Counted from the stretch's first letter, positions 1-6,770 are shown. The stretch is DNA of 9,933 nucleotides from Caryophanales bacterium UBA6448 (GCA_002439555.1 DJOC01000096.1:1014-10946); one strand, 5' to 3'. Notes: a model not told the origin generated them from the letters alone. A program made the numbers and translations.

Positions 1-2252
1 TTATGAAGAAAGTATAAATTTCCACCCTCTTCTTTTGCATCTACGTGAACATTTTTAATAGACTTATATTTTTTATCTAAAACTGTAAGTTCGTGATAAT
101 GAGTTGAAAATAAAGTCTTACATTTTATATTATCACAAATATATTCAATTATACTTTGAGCAATTGCCATACCATCATATGTAGCGGTTCCTCTTCCTAG
201 TTCATCAAAGATTATTAAACTATTTTCAGTCGCATTACTAATGGCATTATTAGCCTCACTCATCTCAACCATAAAAGTTGATTTACCTCCAGCAAGGTCA
301 TCAGAGGCCCCAATTCTTGTAAAGATTTTATCTATTATCGGTAGTTTTGCAGATTTACAAGGAACAAAGCAGCCTATTTGAGCCATAATTATAGTTATAG
401 CAATTTGTCTCATATAAGTTGATTTACCACTCATATTTGGTCCAGTTATTAAATAAGCACAAATATTTTCATTCATTTTGCAATCATTTGCCACAAAAGT
501 GCCTTTTAAAGTATTTTCGACAACTGGATGTCTTCCTTCGATAATTTCTAAATCGTGATTTTCATTAAGAAGTGGTCTTACTAAATTATATTTTTCACTA
601 TCAATTGAAAATGCTACCATTACATCTAGGAAACTTAAACTATCGGCGGTCTTACGCATATCTTCGACATAAGTTTTAACTTCATTTTTAATGTCCATAA
701 AAAGTGAATATTCAAGGTCAATAATTTTTTCCTCTGCATTTAAAATCATATCTTCTTTTTCTTTTAACTCGGGAGATATAAATCTTTCACCATTAGCAAG
801 GGTTTGTTTTCTTTCAAAACCAAATTTTTCAGCATCTTTTGCCTGTGCTTTACTTATTTCAATATAATAACCAAATACTTTATTAAAACCTACTTTTAAG
901 TTTTTAAACCCTGTTTTTTCCTTAATTTCATTTTCAAATTTAGCAATAAAATCTTTACCATTTTTCTTTATTTCTCGAAGGCTATCTAAATCTTGATTAT
1001 AGCCCTCTTTAATAAGATAGCCCTCTTTTAAAGTAATTGGAGGATCATCATAAATACTTTTTTCAAGTAAATCATAAATTTCCTTAAATGGTTTAATTTC
1101 TAAATCAAAATTTAATTTTTTAACTATTTCAATTATTTCTGGAAGTGGTTTTAAACTTCTTTTTAACTGGAGCATATCTCTTGCATTAAATGAACCATTT
1201 GTAAGTTTACCTGTAAGACGCTCTATATCATATATTTCATCAAGAAGTGTAATAAGGTTATCTTTTAAAATGAATTCATCATTAAGTTTTTCAATCATAT
1301 CATATCTTTTATTAAGCTTAGATATATCCTTAAGTGGAGAAAGTAACATATTACGAAGTTTTCTACTTCCCATTGCGGTCTTACATTTATCTAAAAGCCA
1401 TAAAAGTGAAAACTCTCTATCTTTATTACGAACTGTTTCAGTAAGCTCTAGGTTATTTGCACTATAGGCATCCATATATAAATAATCTTCATTAGATATG
1501 ACCTCAATATCATTAATTGTCGATAAATCCTTAAGTGATAAAGTTAAATAACCAAATAAATGTCTAACTCCCATTTTACATCTTATATCATTAAGCTTAT
1601 TATCAATATTTTCAGGAAGAGTTTCAGCAAGATCTGTATAATAATCAATTTCAATATTATAATCATTTTTTAAAGTATTAATTAAAGCTACTTCTTCATT
1701 ACCATTAAAAATTACCTCTTTAATATTGTATTTAAATATTTCAGTAATAATTTTATTGATACTTTTTGATACTTTGGAACTTATTAGTCTTCCAGTGGAA
1801 ATATCTAAAGCTGTTAATATATAAGTATCTGGGTAAACTAAAAGTGAGGCTACAAAAGAGTTTTCATAAGACTTTAATAGTTCAAGATCGGCAATTGTAC
1901 CTTTTGAAATAACATCAGTTACTCCCCTTTTAACCATCCCTTTAGTGGATTTAGGATCTTCGAGTTGTTCACATATTGCGACTTTATAACCTTTATTAAT
2001 AACTTTCTCAATATAACTTTTTACAGCATGATAAGGTACCCCACACATTGGTACTCTTTCCTCGAGCCCAGCAACCCTGCCTGTTAAAGTAAGTTCAAGT
2101 TCTTTCGAAGCTATTAAAGCATCTTCGAAAAAAAGTTCATAAAAGTCTCCCAAACGATAAAATAATAGCACATCAGCGTATTTATCTTTTATTTCCATAT
2201 ACTGAGCCATCATTGGACTTAATTTATTTCTATCTACTTCACATCTTTTCAT
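1..2252 (-). CDS. mutS: DNA mismatch repair protein MutS (3' end beyond left edge)
   Basis: MutS recognises base mismatches and small loops and, as an ATP-driven clamp, recruits MutL to start mismatch repair. The frame is open from the ATG at 2252-2250 to the left edge: 750 full codons, so roughly the last 100 residues are missing. Seen in the translation: the mismatch-binding motif GDFYELF, with Phe37 and Glu39 as the Phe-X-Glu wedge; the clamp/lever region with the motif FGYYIEISKAQAKD; Walker A GPNMSGKST at residues 604-612; Walker B IIFDELGRGTATYDG with Asp683-Glu684; and the STHYHEL histidine motif. The usual GRGTS is GRGTA here, a mild change. The start lies one base after the stop of the upstream gene (TAA-T-ATG) with no good Shine-Dalgarno of its own, so translation is probably coupled to that gene. 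No frameshift was seen. The identification is firm. Confidence 0.97.
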   Translation of the reverse strand, partial: MKRCEVDRNKLSPMMAQYMEIKDKYADVLLFYRLGDFYELFFEDALIASKELELTLTGRVAGLEERVPMCGVPYHAVKSYIEKVINKGYKVAICEQLEDPKSTKGMVKRGVTDVISKGTIADLELLKSYENSFVASLLVYPDTYILTALDISTGRLISSKVSKSINKIITEIFKYNIKEVIFNGNEEVALINTLKNDYNIEIDYYTDLAETLPENIDNKLNDIRCKMGVRHLFGYLTLSLKDLSTINDIEVISNEDYLYMDAYSANNLELTETVRNKDREFSLLWLLDKCKTAMGSRKLRNMLLSPLKDISKLNKRYDMIEKLNDEFILKDNLITLLDEIYDIERLTGKLTNGSFNARDMLQLKRSLKPLPEIIEIVKKLNFDLEIKPFKEIYDLLEKSIYDDPPITLKEGYLIKEGYNQDLDSLREIKKNGKDFIAKFENEIKEKTGFKNLKVGFNKVFGYYIEISKAQAKDAEKFGFERKQTLANGERFISPELKEKEDMILNAEEKIIDLEYSLFMDIKNEVKTYVEDMRKTADSLSFLDVMVAFSIDSEKYNLVRPLLNENHDLEIIEGRHPVVENTLKGTFVANDCKMNENICAYLITGPNMSGKSTYMRQIAITIIMAQIGCFVPCKSAKLPIIDKIFTRIGASDDLAGGKSTFMVEMSEANNAISNATENSLIIFDELGRGTATYDGMAIAQSIIEYICDNIKCKTLFSTHYHELTVLDKKYKSIKNVHVDAKEEGGNLYFLH

Positions 2253-2253
2253 A

Positions 2254-3030
2254 TTAACTATCTAGTTTATACAAAGGATTAATCTTTCTTATCAAAGCAA
2301 AATCATCCTCATTAAACTTTTCTCTTGCTTCCTTTCTTTTATAACTATTCGTATTTAAGGTTATATATAATTTTAAAATCTCTTTTCGAAGAAGTATCTC
2401 AGTTTCAAAATTATCTCTATTTAAAATTATATATTTTATCATATTTTTGGTTTCTATAGCATATTTATCAATTTCTAAAGATAAATATTCATAAAGATCT
2501 GCATATATTATATTTGCTAAATAAGGTTTATAATTACGTAAAATATTTATTTTTTCATTAACAATATCATTACTAGTTTCTATATCATCATTTAAAAATA
2601 ATTCTAATTGAGTAAAAGGGTCTGTTTGAATACTATGAAGTATTGCACTAAAAATTTCCATCAAGGTAAATCTTAAAAAGTCATTTAAACTTCTTACTTC
2701 ATAGGTAAGCTTTTTTAACTTATCATCAGCCAAATTCATTATTTCATCTTTAATAATAATTTTACTATAAAAGTTTATAATAAGGTCTAATGCATAATCT
2801 TCATCTGTAAGAAAATCGGTATACATAGTATTTTCATTAACCTCTTTTTTGAAACTTACAGCATAATAAAAATTAAGTGTTCTGATAATATTTGTAAATA
2901 GAAACTGTTCTTTTTTATTATATAATTCCATAATATTTTCGTATATTATTCTAAATTTATCATAACTTCTCTCTTTAACAAGAGAAACATATAAATTTAG
3001 TAAATAATTTTCCGCATAAGAATACTCCAT
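2254..3030 (-). CDS. Unrecognised helical protein directly upstream of mutS
   Basis: This 258-residue protein is not one I recognise. It has no signal peptide or membrane segment. It is rich in Lys, Glu, Asp, Ile, Leu and Tyr and reads as a string of amphipathic helices, suggesting an all-helical cytoplasmic protein, perhaps with repeats of the TPR kind (inference only). It has one cysteine-free sequence and no visible catalytic motif. The start is well supported: AAGGAGG at 3041-3035 lies 4 bases before the ATG at 3030-3028. It sits 30 bases after the ylbL-like gene and one base before mutS, so it is the middle gene of an operon and its translation probably drives mutS. In B. subtilis the gene before mutS is cotE, but this product does not resemble CotE as I know it. 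Confidence 0.8.
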   Translation of the reverse strand: MEYSYAENYLLNLYVSLVKERSYDKFRIIYENIMELYNKKEQFLFTNIIRTLNFYYAVSFKKEVNENTMYTDFLTDEDYALDLIINFYSKIIIKDEIMNLADDKLKKLTYEVRSLNDFLRFTLMEIFSAILHSIQTDPFTQLELFLNDDIETSNDIVNEKINILRNYKPYLANIIYADLYEYLSLEIDKYAIETKNMIKYIILNRDNFETEILLRKEILKLYITLNTNSYKRKEAREKFNEDDFALIRKINPLYKLDS

Positions 3031-3034
3031 AAAC

Positions 3035-3041
3035 CCTCCTT
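3035..3041 (-). promoter_or_regulatory. Shine-Dalgarno AAGGAGG for the gene upstream of mutS
   Basis: AAGGAGG lies 4 bases (GTTT) before the ATG at 3030-3028. The match to the anti-SD is full length but the spacing is short. It is probably also the main ribosome entry for coupled mutS translation, because mutS has no clear SD. Confidence 0.7.
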
Positions 3042-3060
3042 AAAAATATTATAGCAAATA

Positions 3061-4062
3061 TTAAAGGTTATTTAAATAATTAATTGCCTCATCAAAAGTC
3101 TCAACCATAACAAGGTCGAATGTTAAATTATTTTTCTTATAAACCTTTTTGGCTTCTTCATAATTACCTTTAGGAACAAAGAAAATATCAGCACCATCTT
3201 TTTCTGCTCCAAGCATTTTGTATTTTATTCCACCAATAATTCCAACATTTCCATCTTCGTCAATAGTTCCTGTACCCATAACCTTTTTACCGTGAGATAA
3301 ATCTTCTTTAGTAAGTTTATCATATATTTCAAGTGAAAGCATTAATCCCCCCGAAGAACCAGCTTCCGAAGATTTTGTTTTCATTTCGAGATTTGGATCA
3401 CTTTCAAATTCATATTCAGTTACAATACTTATGCCTACTTTTTTTTCACCCTCAATTGTAATTACGTAAGCATATTTTTCAACTTCTTTACCATTTTCCT
3501 TAACTACAAATGTTACCTTATCACCAACATTTAGGGAACTTATATACTCTTGAAACTCACTTAATCTAGTAAATTTATTTTCATCAATAGATATTATTTC
3601 ATCTAAAACTTTAAGGTTTGTTTTACTATCTTCACTAACAAGCGTAACAAAGGATTTTTCCGAAGATATATTTATTGACTTACCTGCTTTTTTGTAGGCA
3701 TTTAAACTAGCATAATAAATAGAATTCTTTAAATCAATCTGTTCTATTTTAAATGATGTATTATAATCTAAATCTGTAACATCCTCTTCATTATATATGT
3801 CCCAATTCGGTATAAATAACGAAAACAATACTAATGGTACATTAGCTTTTCTAACTGAAACATAATTCATATAATAACCACCATTTATATTTTCTTCGTC
3901 AGTAATTTTTACTCGTTCATTTAAATTAATTGAACCTCCTGGAGTATAAATAACATATGGAAGTTTATAAAAGCATAAAAAGATTATAACTGCCAAAAAA
4001 ATTAATCCTTTTAGATTAAATTTAATAAACTCTTTTATTTTATCATATATTTTATTAAACAT
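3061..4062 (-). CDS. ylbL: Membrane-anchored PDZ/Lon-like serine protease (YlbL/SepM family)
   Basis: This 333-residue protein belongs to the YlbL/SepM family, which cleaves substrates on the outer face of the membrane; SepM of Streptococcus mutans trims the competence peptide. Seen here: a short basic N-terminus, one membrane anchor at about residues 18-36, the family motif YVIYTPGGSINL just after it, a PDZ domain at about 115-205, and a Lon-type (S16) protease domain at about 205-333. The catalytic dyad is read as Ser237 in EAGSSGGLMLSL and Lys280 in GGIKYKMLGAEKDGA. The usual GPSAG around the serine is GSSGG. Length is normal for the family. The start has a good SD, AGGTGAT. The gene heads a leftward operon with the helical protein and mutS, and diverges from the ylbJ-like gene; in B. 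subtilis ylbJ and ylbL are near neighbours. The substrate is unknown. Confidence 0.93.
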   Translation of the reverse strand: MFNKIYDKIKEFIKFNLKGLIFLAVIIFLCFYKLPYVIYTPGGSINLNERVKITDEENINGGYYMNYVSVRKANVPLVLFSLFIPNWDIYNEEDVTDLDYNTSFKIEQIDLKNSIYYASLNAYKKAGKSINISSEKSFVTLVSEDSKTNLKVLDEIISIDENKFTRLSEFQEYISSLNVGDKVTFVVKENGKEVEKYAYVITIEGEKKVGISIVTEYEFESDPNLEMKTKSSEAGSSGGLMLSLEIYDKLTKEDLSHGKKVMGTGTIDEDGNVGIIGGIKYKMLGAEKDGADIFFVPKGNYEEAKKVYKKNNLTFDLVMVETFDEAINYLNNL

Positions 4063-4068
4063 TTTTTT

Positions 4069-4075
4069 ATCACCT
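4069..4075 (-). promoter_or_regulatory. Shine-Dalgarno AGGTGAT for ylbL
   Basis: AGGTGAT is followed by six bases and the ATG at 4062-4060, which fixes the ylbL start. Confidence 0.7.
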
Positions 4076-4080
4076 AGATA

Positions 4081-4109
4081 ATTATAACAAATTTTAATAG
4101 AAATATGAA
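4081..4109 (-). promoter_or_regulatory. Sigma-A-type promoter for the ylbL-helical protein-mutS operon
   Basis: On the minus strand a perfect extended -10, TG-T-TATAAT (TATAAT at 4086-4081), lies 17 bases after the weaker -35 TTCATA (4109-4104, 4 of 6 to TTGACA). Transcription would start near 4074, at or just inside the SD, so the leader would be very short. The -35 overlaps the start codon of the divergent ylbJ-like gene. The start site is inferred from spacing. Confidence 0.5.
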
Positions 4110-4971
4110 TAAAAAAAGAATAAATATCATTATAATAATCTTAATTTATTTATTAATTTATCTAATATTTAAAAATAGTAATGTACTATCAAATATTACT
4201 TTTTTAAGTTTAAAAATGTTTATTTTAAAAGTATTTCCTTTTTTATTTATTATGATGGTTTTAAATAAGCTCCTTATAAAATGTAATTTTCCCTATTACT
4301 TTAATAAAATATTCAAAAATAATTTTTTTTATATATTTATAAATTCAATATTATCTGGTAGTCCAATTAATGCTGTATTAATCAAAAATTATTTGGATAA
4401 TAAACATATAAATGAAAATGATGCTAGTAAAGTACTTACCTTTACTTGTTTTAATAATCCATTATTTTTATATAACTATTTATATTTAATTTTAAAAAAT
4501 AAACAAAAAGTCTTTTATATTATATTTATAATATACATCCTTAATTTATTAATACTTATTTATTATAATAATAAACTAAAGATAAATAAAAGTATTAAAT
4601 ATGAACATTATAATTTAAAAAAAGAACTATTTAATATTATTTATGAAAGTATTTTAAGTCTTTTAAAAATAATGGGTATCATCATATTTTTTAAAATATT
4701 ACTTGATTTACTTTTAACAAAAAACTCTCTATTAATTGCCTTTTTAAAGGGTATAATCGAAGTTACTACCGGATTAAATAGTTTAATTAATCTTAATATT
4801 TTCCTCAAAATAAAAGAAATAATCAGTTATATAATTATTTCTTTTATGGGGTTTTCTATTCATATGCAAATAAGTGTAGTTTTAGAAAACTATAATATAA
4901 ATTATAAATATTTTTATTTATCAAGAATTTTTTTAATAATAACTGGATCCATAATTATTCTTATTTTATAA
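4105..4971 (+). CDS. ylbJ: YlbJ-like sporulation integral membrane protein (nucleoside recognition/Gate fold)
   Basis: This 288-residue, strongly hydrophobic protein has about seven or eight predicted membrane segments. It carries the landmarks of the YlbJ family in order: SGSPINA at residues 84-90 (family SGYPSGA-like), LTFTCFNNPLFL at 111-122 (family SF-NSSNPLF-like), and in the second half GIIEVTTGL at 216-224 and SFMGFSIHMQ at 246-255. YlbJ is needed for normal spore cortex formation in B. subtilis, and its transported ligand is not established. At 288 residues it is much shorter than the roughly 400 of Bacillus YlbJ, so the membrane core has been pared down. No clear Shine-Dalgarno precedes the ATG at 4105. 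It diverges from ylbL and its last 11 bases overlap the end of the converging prepilin gene. The family call rests on motif pattern read by eye. Confidence 0.78.
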   Translation: MNKKRINIIIIILIYLLIYLIFKNSNVLSNITFLSLKMFILKVFPFLFIMMVLNKLLIKCNFPYYFNKIFKNNFFYIFINSILSGSPINAVLIKNYLDNKHINENDASKVLTFTCFNNPLFLYNYLYLILKNKQKVFYIIFIIYILNLLILIYYNNKLKINKSIKYEHYNLKKELFNIIYESILSLLKIMGIIIFFKILLDLLLTKNSLLIAFLKGIIEVTTGLNSLINLNIFLKIKEIISYIIISFMGFSIHMQISVVLENYNINYKYFYLSRIFLIITGSIIILIL

Positions 4972-5458
4972 AAGAAAATATTATATCATCCAATGTATTA
5001 TTATTATCTTTTTTATTATTAACATTTGTTGTATAAACTGGGATTGTACACTGGGTTATTTGAATTACTTTAGTTTTATCTCCCTTGGAAATACACTCAA
5101 CATCCCCGAATTTTCCACCTTTAATTTTCCAAGCATTTTGCAATACTCCTTTTACAGAATATTTTAAAGTATCATCGGTTATAACAATTTGATATTGACC
5201 ATTCTTACCTTTCATTACAATTTTTCTAGTAGTTGTTTGAGACTCGACAAGTTCAACATCATTATCTAATATTAAATCATTTTCAATTGTAGTTATAATA
5301 TCAATTCGATTGGCTTGATTTGTACTTGCAATAAAGTCAGTTGTTTTTTCAAAAGTTACATTTGAAAGTAAATTATAAAGAAACATAAGTACTACGGAAA
5401 CAAGAGCTACACTTACTAATAATTCTACTATTGTTACACCTTTATTATTTAGTTTCAT
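4961..5458 (-). CDS. Prepilin-like protein C (ComGF/GspJ-like minor pseudopilin)
   Basis: The 165-residue product starts MKLNNKGVTIVELLVSVALV: a short basic leader, Gly7 as the cleavage position for prepilin peptidase, Val as +1 of the mature protein, Glu12 as the conserved Glu5, then a hydrophobic helix to about residue 31. This is a class III (type IV pilin) signal. The rest is a soluble domain with alternating beta-like stretches and a late cysteine pair (Cys at about 123 and 137), ending in a polar Asn/Lys-rich tail. The layout (helix, a segment like RIDIITTIENDL, then beta strands) recalls ComGF/GspJ minor pseudopilins, but this subfamily call is tentative. It is the last gene of a three-gene prepilin operon and has the best ribosome binding site in the window. 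Its 3' end overlaps the converging ylbJ-like gene by 11 bases. Confidence 0.85.
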   Translation of the reverse strand: MKLNNKGVTIVELLVSVALVSVVLMFLYNLLSNVTFEKTTDFIASTNQANRIDIITTIENDLILDNDVELVESQTTTRKIVMKGKNGQYQIVITDDTLKYSVKGVLQNAWKIKGGKFGDVECISKGDKTKVIQITQCTIPVYTTNVNNKKDNNNTLDDIIFSFIK

Positions 5459-5465
5459 TTTGTCG

Positions 5466-5471
5466 CCTCCT
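5466..5471 (-). promoter_or_regulatory. Perfect Shine-Dalgarno AGGAGG for prepilin C
   Basis: AGGAGG with 7 bases (CGACAAA) before the ATG at 5458-5456. It overlaps the TAG stop of prepilin B (TAGGAGG). The site is markedly stronger than those of the two genes before it, so this pilin may be made in greater amount. Confidence 0.8.
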
Positions 5472-5688
5472 AATCATCATCAGATTTAATAATTGGATTA
5501 TCCGGTAATGTTTCATATCTATTTTTTAAAACAGAATTGTCATAAGCCCATTTTTTAGCATCATTTTTAATCATTTTAAAATTAATTCGATTATCCGAAT
5601 AAGTAGTCATAATCAAAACTAAAAGCATACAAAAAACTAAGAAGAAAGAATATAATGCCGCAATTGAAATAAAACCTTTTTTATTCAT
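5470..5688 (-). CDS. Short prepilin-like protein B lacking Glu5 (GspK/ComGG-like)
   Basis: I choose the ATG at 5688-5686, giving 72 residues that start MNKKGFISIAALYSFFLVF; an upstream ATG at 5721 would add a leader with no pilin logic. There is a basic leader, Gly5 as cleavage position, Phe as +1 and a hydrophobic helix to about residue 28, so it looks like a class III signal protein. Position +5 of the mature protein is Ala instead of Glu, as in GspK-type tip pseudopilins and ComGG. The soluble part is only about 45 residues, polar, ending in SDDD. The start codon lies inside the end of prepilin A, an 8-base overlap (ATGAATAA), preceded by an SD-like GTGGGTG. It is probably a minor, tip or chaperone-like subunit. 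An alternative is an unrelated small membrane protein with a chance KKGF motif. Confidence 0.72.
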   Translation of the reverse strand: MNKKGFISIAALYSFFLVFCMLLVLIMTTYSDNRINFKMIKNDAKKWAYDNSVLKNRYETLPDNPIIKSDDD

Positions 5689-6520
5689 AATACACCCACG
5701 AAATATAATATGCTTTTTCACAAGCCATACTATAACTTATACTATCTTGATTATAATAAGCCTCAATTTTTTCTTTATCTGTAGTGCAACTTGGACAAAA
5801 GCTTGCATAACCAGAAAGTATTTTAGAATTTAAACAACTTTTATAACTTCCACTTGAAATAATACTTCCGTCTTTTCTTTCATAGAAAAGTGCAATCATA
5901 ATACTATCTTTATCTGCATCTATATTATTAATAGTTAACATATATTCACTCAAATTAACATCAGAATAACTTCTGGTAAAATTTAAAAAGTTAGTACATC
6001 TTTTCTTATCTTTATCATTATCAAAACTATCTTTACCACTATTAATACACTTTTTTATATTCTTAATATCACTTGTTTTTAAATAAACTAAAGTTTTATA
6101 ACGATATAATGTATTTAAATCACTAACATAAGTATTATCATAATAAATTGAGGTATAGTAATTAGTTGAATTTTCAGAATCCACGGTACAAGTCATATCA
6201 TTTAAATTTGTATTTAGATATTTAATACAAAACTTTGATTCTGAGTTAAATAAATAAACAAAATTATTTTCTAAACTATTAGAATTATTAGTTTTATTGT
6301 CACTTATAGCCATCTTAAAAATGTCATCATTAATTGTACTTTTTACAGCATTACGAATAAATATAGTTTTATATACATAAGCTATATCATCATAATATAG
6401 TCTTTTTCTTTCATCATTAACATTTTTACTAAAATTTGAATACAAAAAAATAAGAGTTGTAGTTAAAACAACTGTAACTATAATTGTCTCTAGAAATATA
6501 AAACCCTTATTATTTTTCAT
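5681..6520 (-). CDS. Prepilin-like protein A with eight cysteines
   Basis: The ATG at 6520-6518 gives 279 residues beginning MKNNKGFIFLETIIVTVVL: Gly6 is the cleavage position, Phe is +1, Glu11 is the conserved Glu5, and a hydrophobic helix follows. A longer reading from a TTG at 6547 is rejected because that codon lies in the -10 region of the promoter. The large soluble domain (about residues 32-279) contains eight cysteines at about 98, 111, 158, 175, 229, 242, 245 and 267, enough for four disulfides in an exported domain. It is bigger than typical major pilins and I do not recognise the domain. It is the first gene of a three-gene operon and its stop overlaps the start of prepilin B. The ribosome binding site is weak. 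Pilin-like nature is well supported; the exact role (minor pilin, adhesin, DNA uptake) is not. Confidence 0.83.
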   Translation of the reverse strand: MKNNKGFIFLETIIVTVVLTTTLIFLYSNFSKNVNDERKRLYYDDIAYVYKTIFIRNAVKSTINDDIFKMAISDNKTNNSNSLENNFVYLFNSESKFCIKYLNTNLNDMTCTVDSENSTNYYTSIYYDNTYVSDLNTLYRYKTLVYLKTSDIKNIKKCINSGKDSFDNDKDKKRCTNFLNFTRSYSDVNLSEYMLTINNIDADKDSIMIALFYERKDGSIISSGSYKSCLNSKILSGYASFCPSCTTDKEKIEAYYNQDSISYSMACEKAYYISWVYYE

Positions 6521-6537
6521 ATCTATCACTACTATAA

Positions 6538-6566
6538 AGTTTAGCAAATAAATGCTTAAATGTCAA
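6538..6566 (-). promoter_or_regulatory. Sigma-A promoter of the prepilin operon
   Basis: On the minus strand a perfect -35 TTGACA (6566-6561), a 17-base spacer, and an extended -10 TGC-TAAACT (TAAACT at 6543-6538). Transcription would start near 6531, leaving a leader of only about ten bases before the ATG at 6520. This supports the shorter start for prepilin A. Confidence 0.65.
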
Positions 6567-6582
6567 TTTACATATTTATGTA

Positions 6583-6588
6583 TATAAT
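6583..6588 (+). promoter_or_regulatory. Possible -10 box for the small plus-strand ORF
   Basis: A perfect TATAAT ends 5 bases before the ATG at 6594, so a transcript would begin at or next to the start codon (leaderless). The only -35-like word at normal distance is the poor TGTCAA at 6561-6566, which is the complement of the prepilin -35; TTTACA at 6567-6572 is too close. In such AT-rich DNA a chance match is quite possible. Confidence 0.25.
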
Positions 6589-6593
6589 ACTAT

Positions 6594-6770
6594 ATGAATG
6601 ATTTAATTAAAAAAATATTATTAATTACTATTATTAGTCTATTTATAATCATTATTATTTATGAACTATGTTTTATAGTGGTATTTCCCCTTAAATCAAA
6701 TATATTTATATTTAAAGTAACTATTTTACTACTCATCATCACTATTATTACTATAATACTCCTTCGTTAA
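6594..6770 (+). CDS. Possible small two-helix membrane protein (58 residues)
   Basis: An open frame from the ATG at 6594 to the TAA at 6768-6770 encodes 58 residues starting MNDLIKKILLITIISLF. It has two hydrophobic segments at about 7-32 and 38-57, separated by a short PLKS turn, and an Arg at the end. It fills almost all of the gap between ysxE and the prepilin promoter, and 58 codons without a stop are unlikely by chance at this AT content. It has no Shine-Dalgarno but a TATAAT lies just upstream. Its last 42 bases run antisense to the end of ysxE. It could be a small envelope protein or a hydrophobic toxin-like peptide, or a chance Ile/Leu-rich frame. No family is recognised. Confidence 0.4.
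   Translation: MNDLIKKILLITIISLFIIIIIYELCFIVVFPLKSNIFIFKVTILLLIITIITIILLR

Noticed and set aside
1270..1467. 65-codon plus-strand frame opposite mutS
   Set aside because: It lies wholly antisense to the continuous, well-conserved lever region of mutS, has no ribosome binding site, and its Ser/Leu-rich product is what the complement of this coding sequence would give.
4955..4980. Bidirectional terminator between the ylbJ-like gene and prepilin C
   Set aside because: Only a 6-pair A/T stem (TATTTT with AAAATA) is available, too weak to claim in DNA of this composition.
5689..5721. Longer prepilin B reading from the ATG at 5721
   Set aside because: The inner ATG at 5688 has an SD-like GTGGGTG at good distance and gives the expected five-residue basic leader.
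6521..6547. Longer prepilin A reading from a TTG at 6547
   Set aside because: The TTG is part of the extended -10 region of the promoter, and the added residues would spoil the short basic leader typical of prepilins.
6671..6719. Hairpin after ysxE as a terminator
   Set aside because: An AT-only inner stem with a weak outer 8-pair stem can be drawn, but there is no GC-rich closing stem and no U-tract on either strand.
6594..6770. Type I toxin-antitoxin locus built on the small hydrophobic ORF
   Set aside because: No antisense RNA promoter or terminator opposite the frame could be identified, and the two-helix layout is not specific for toxins.
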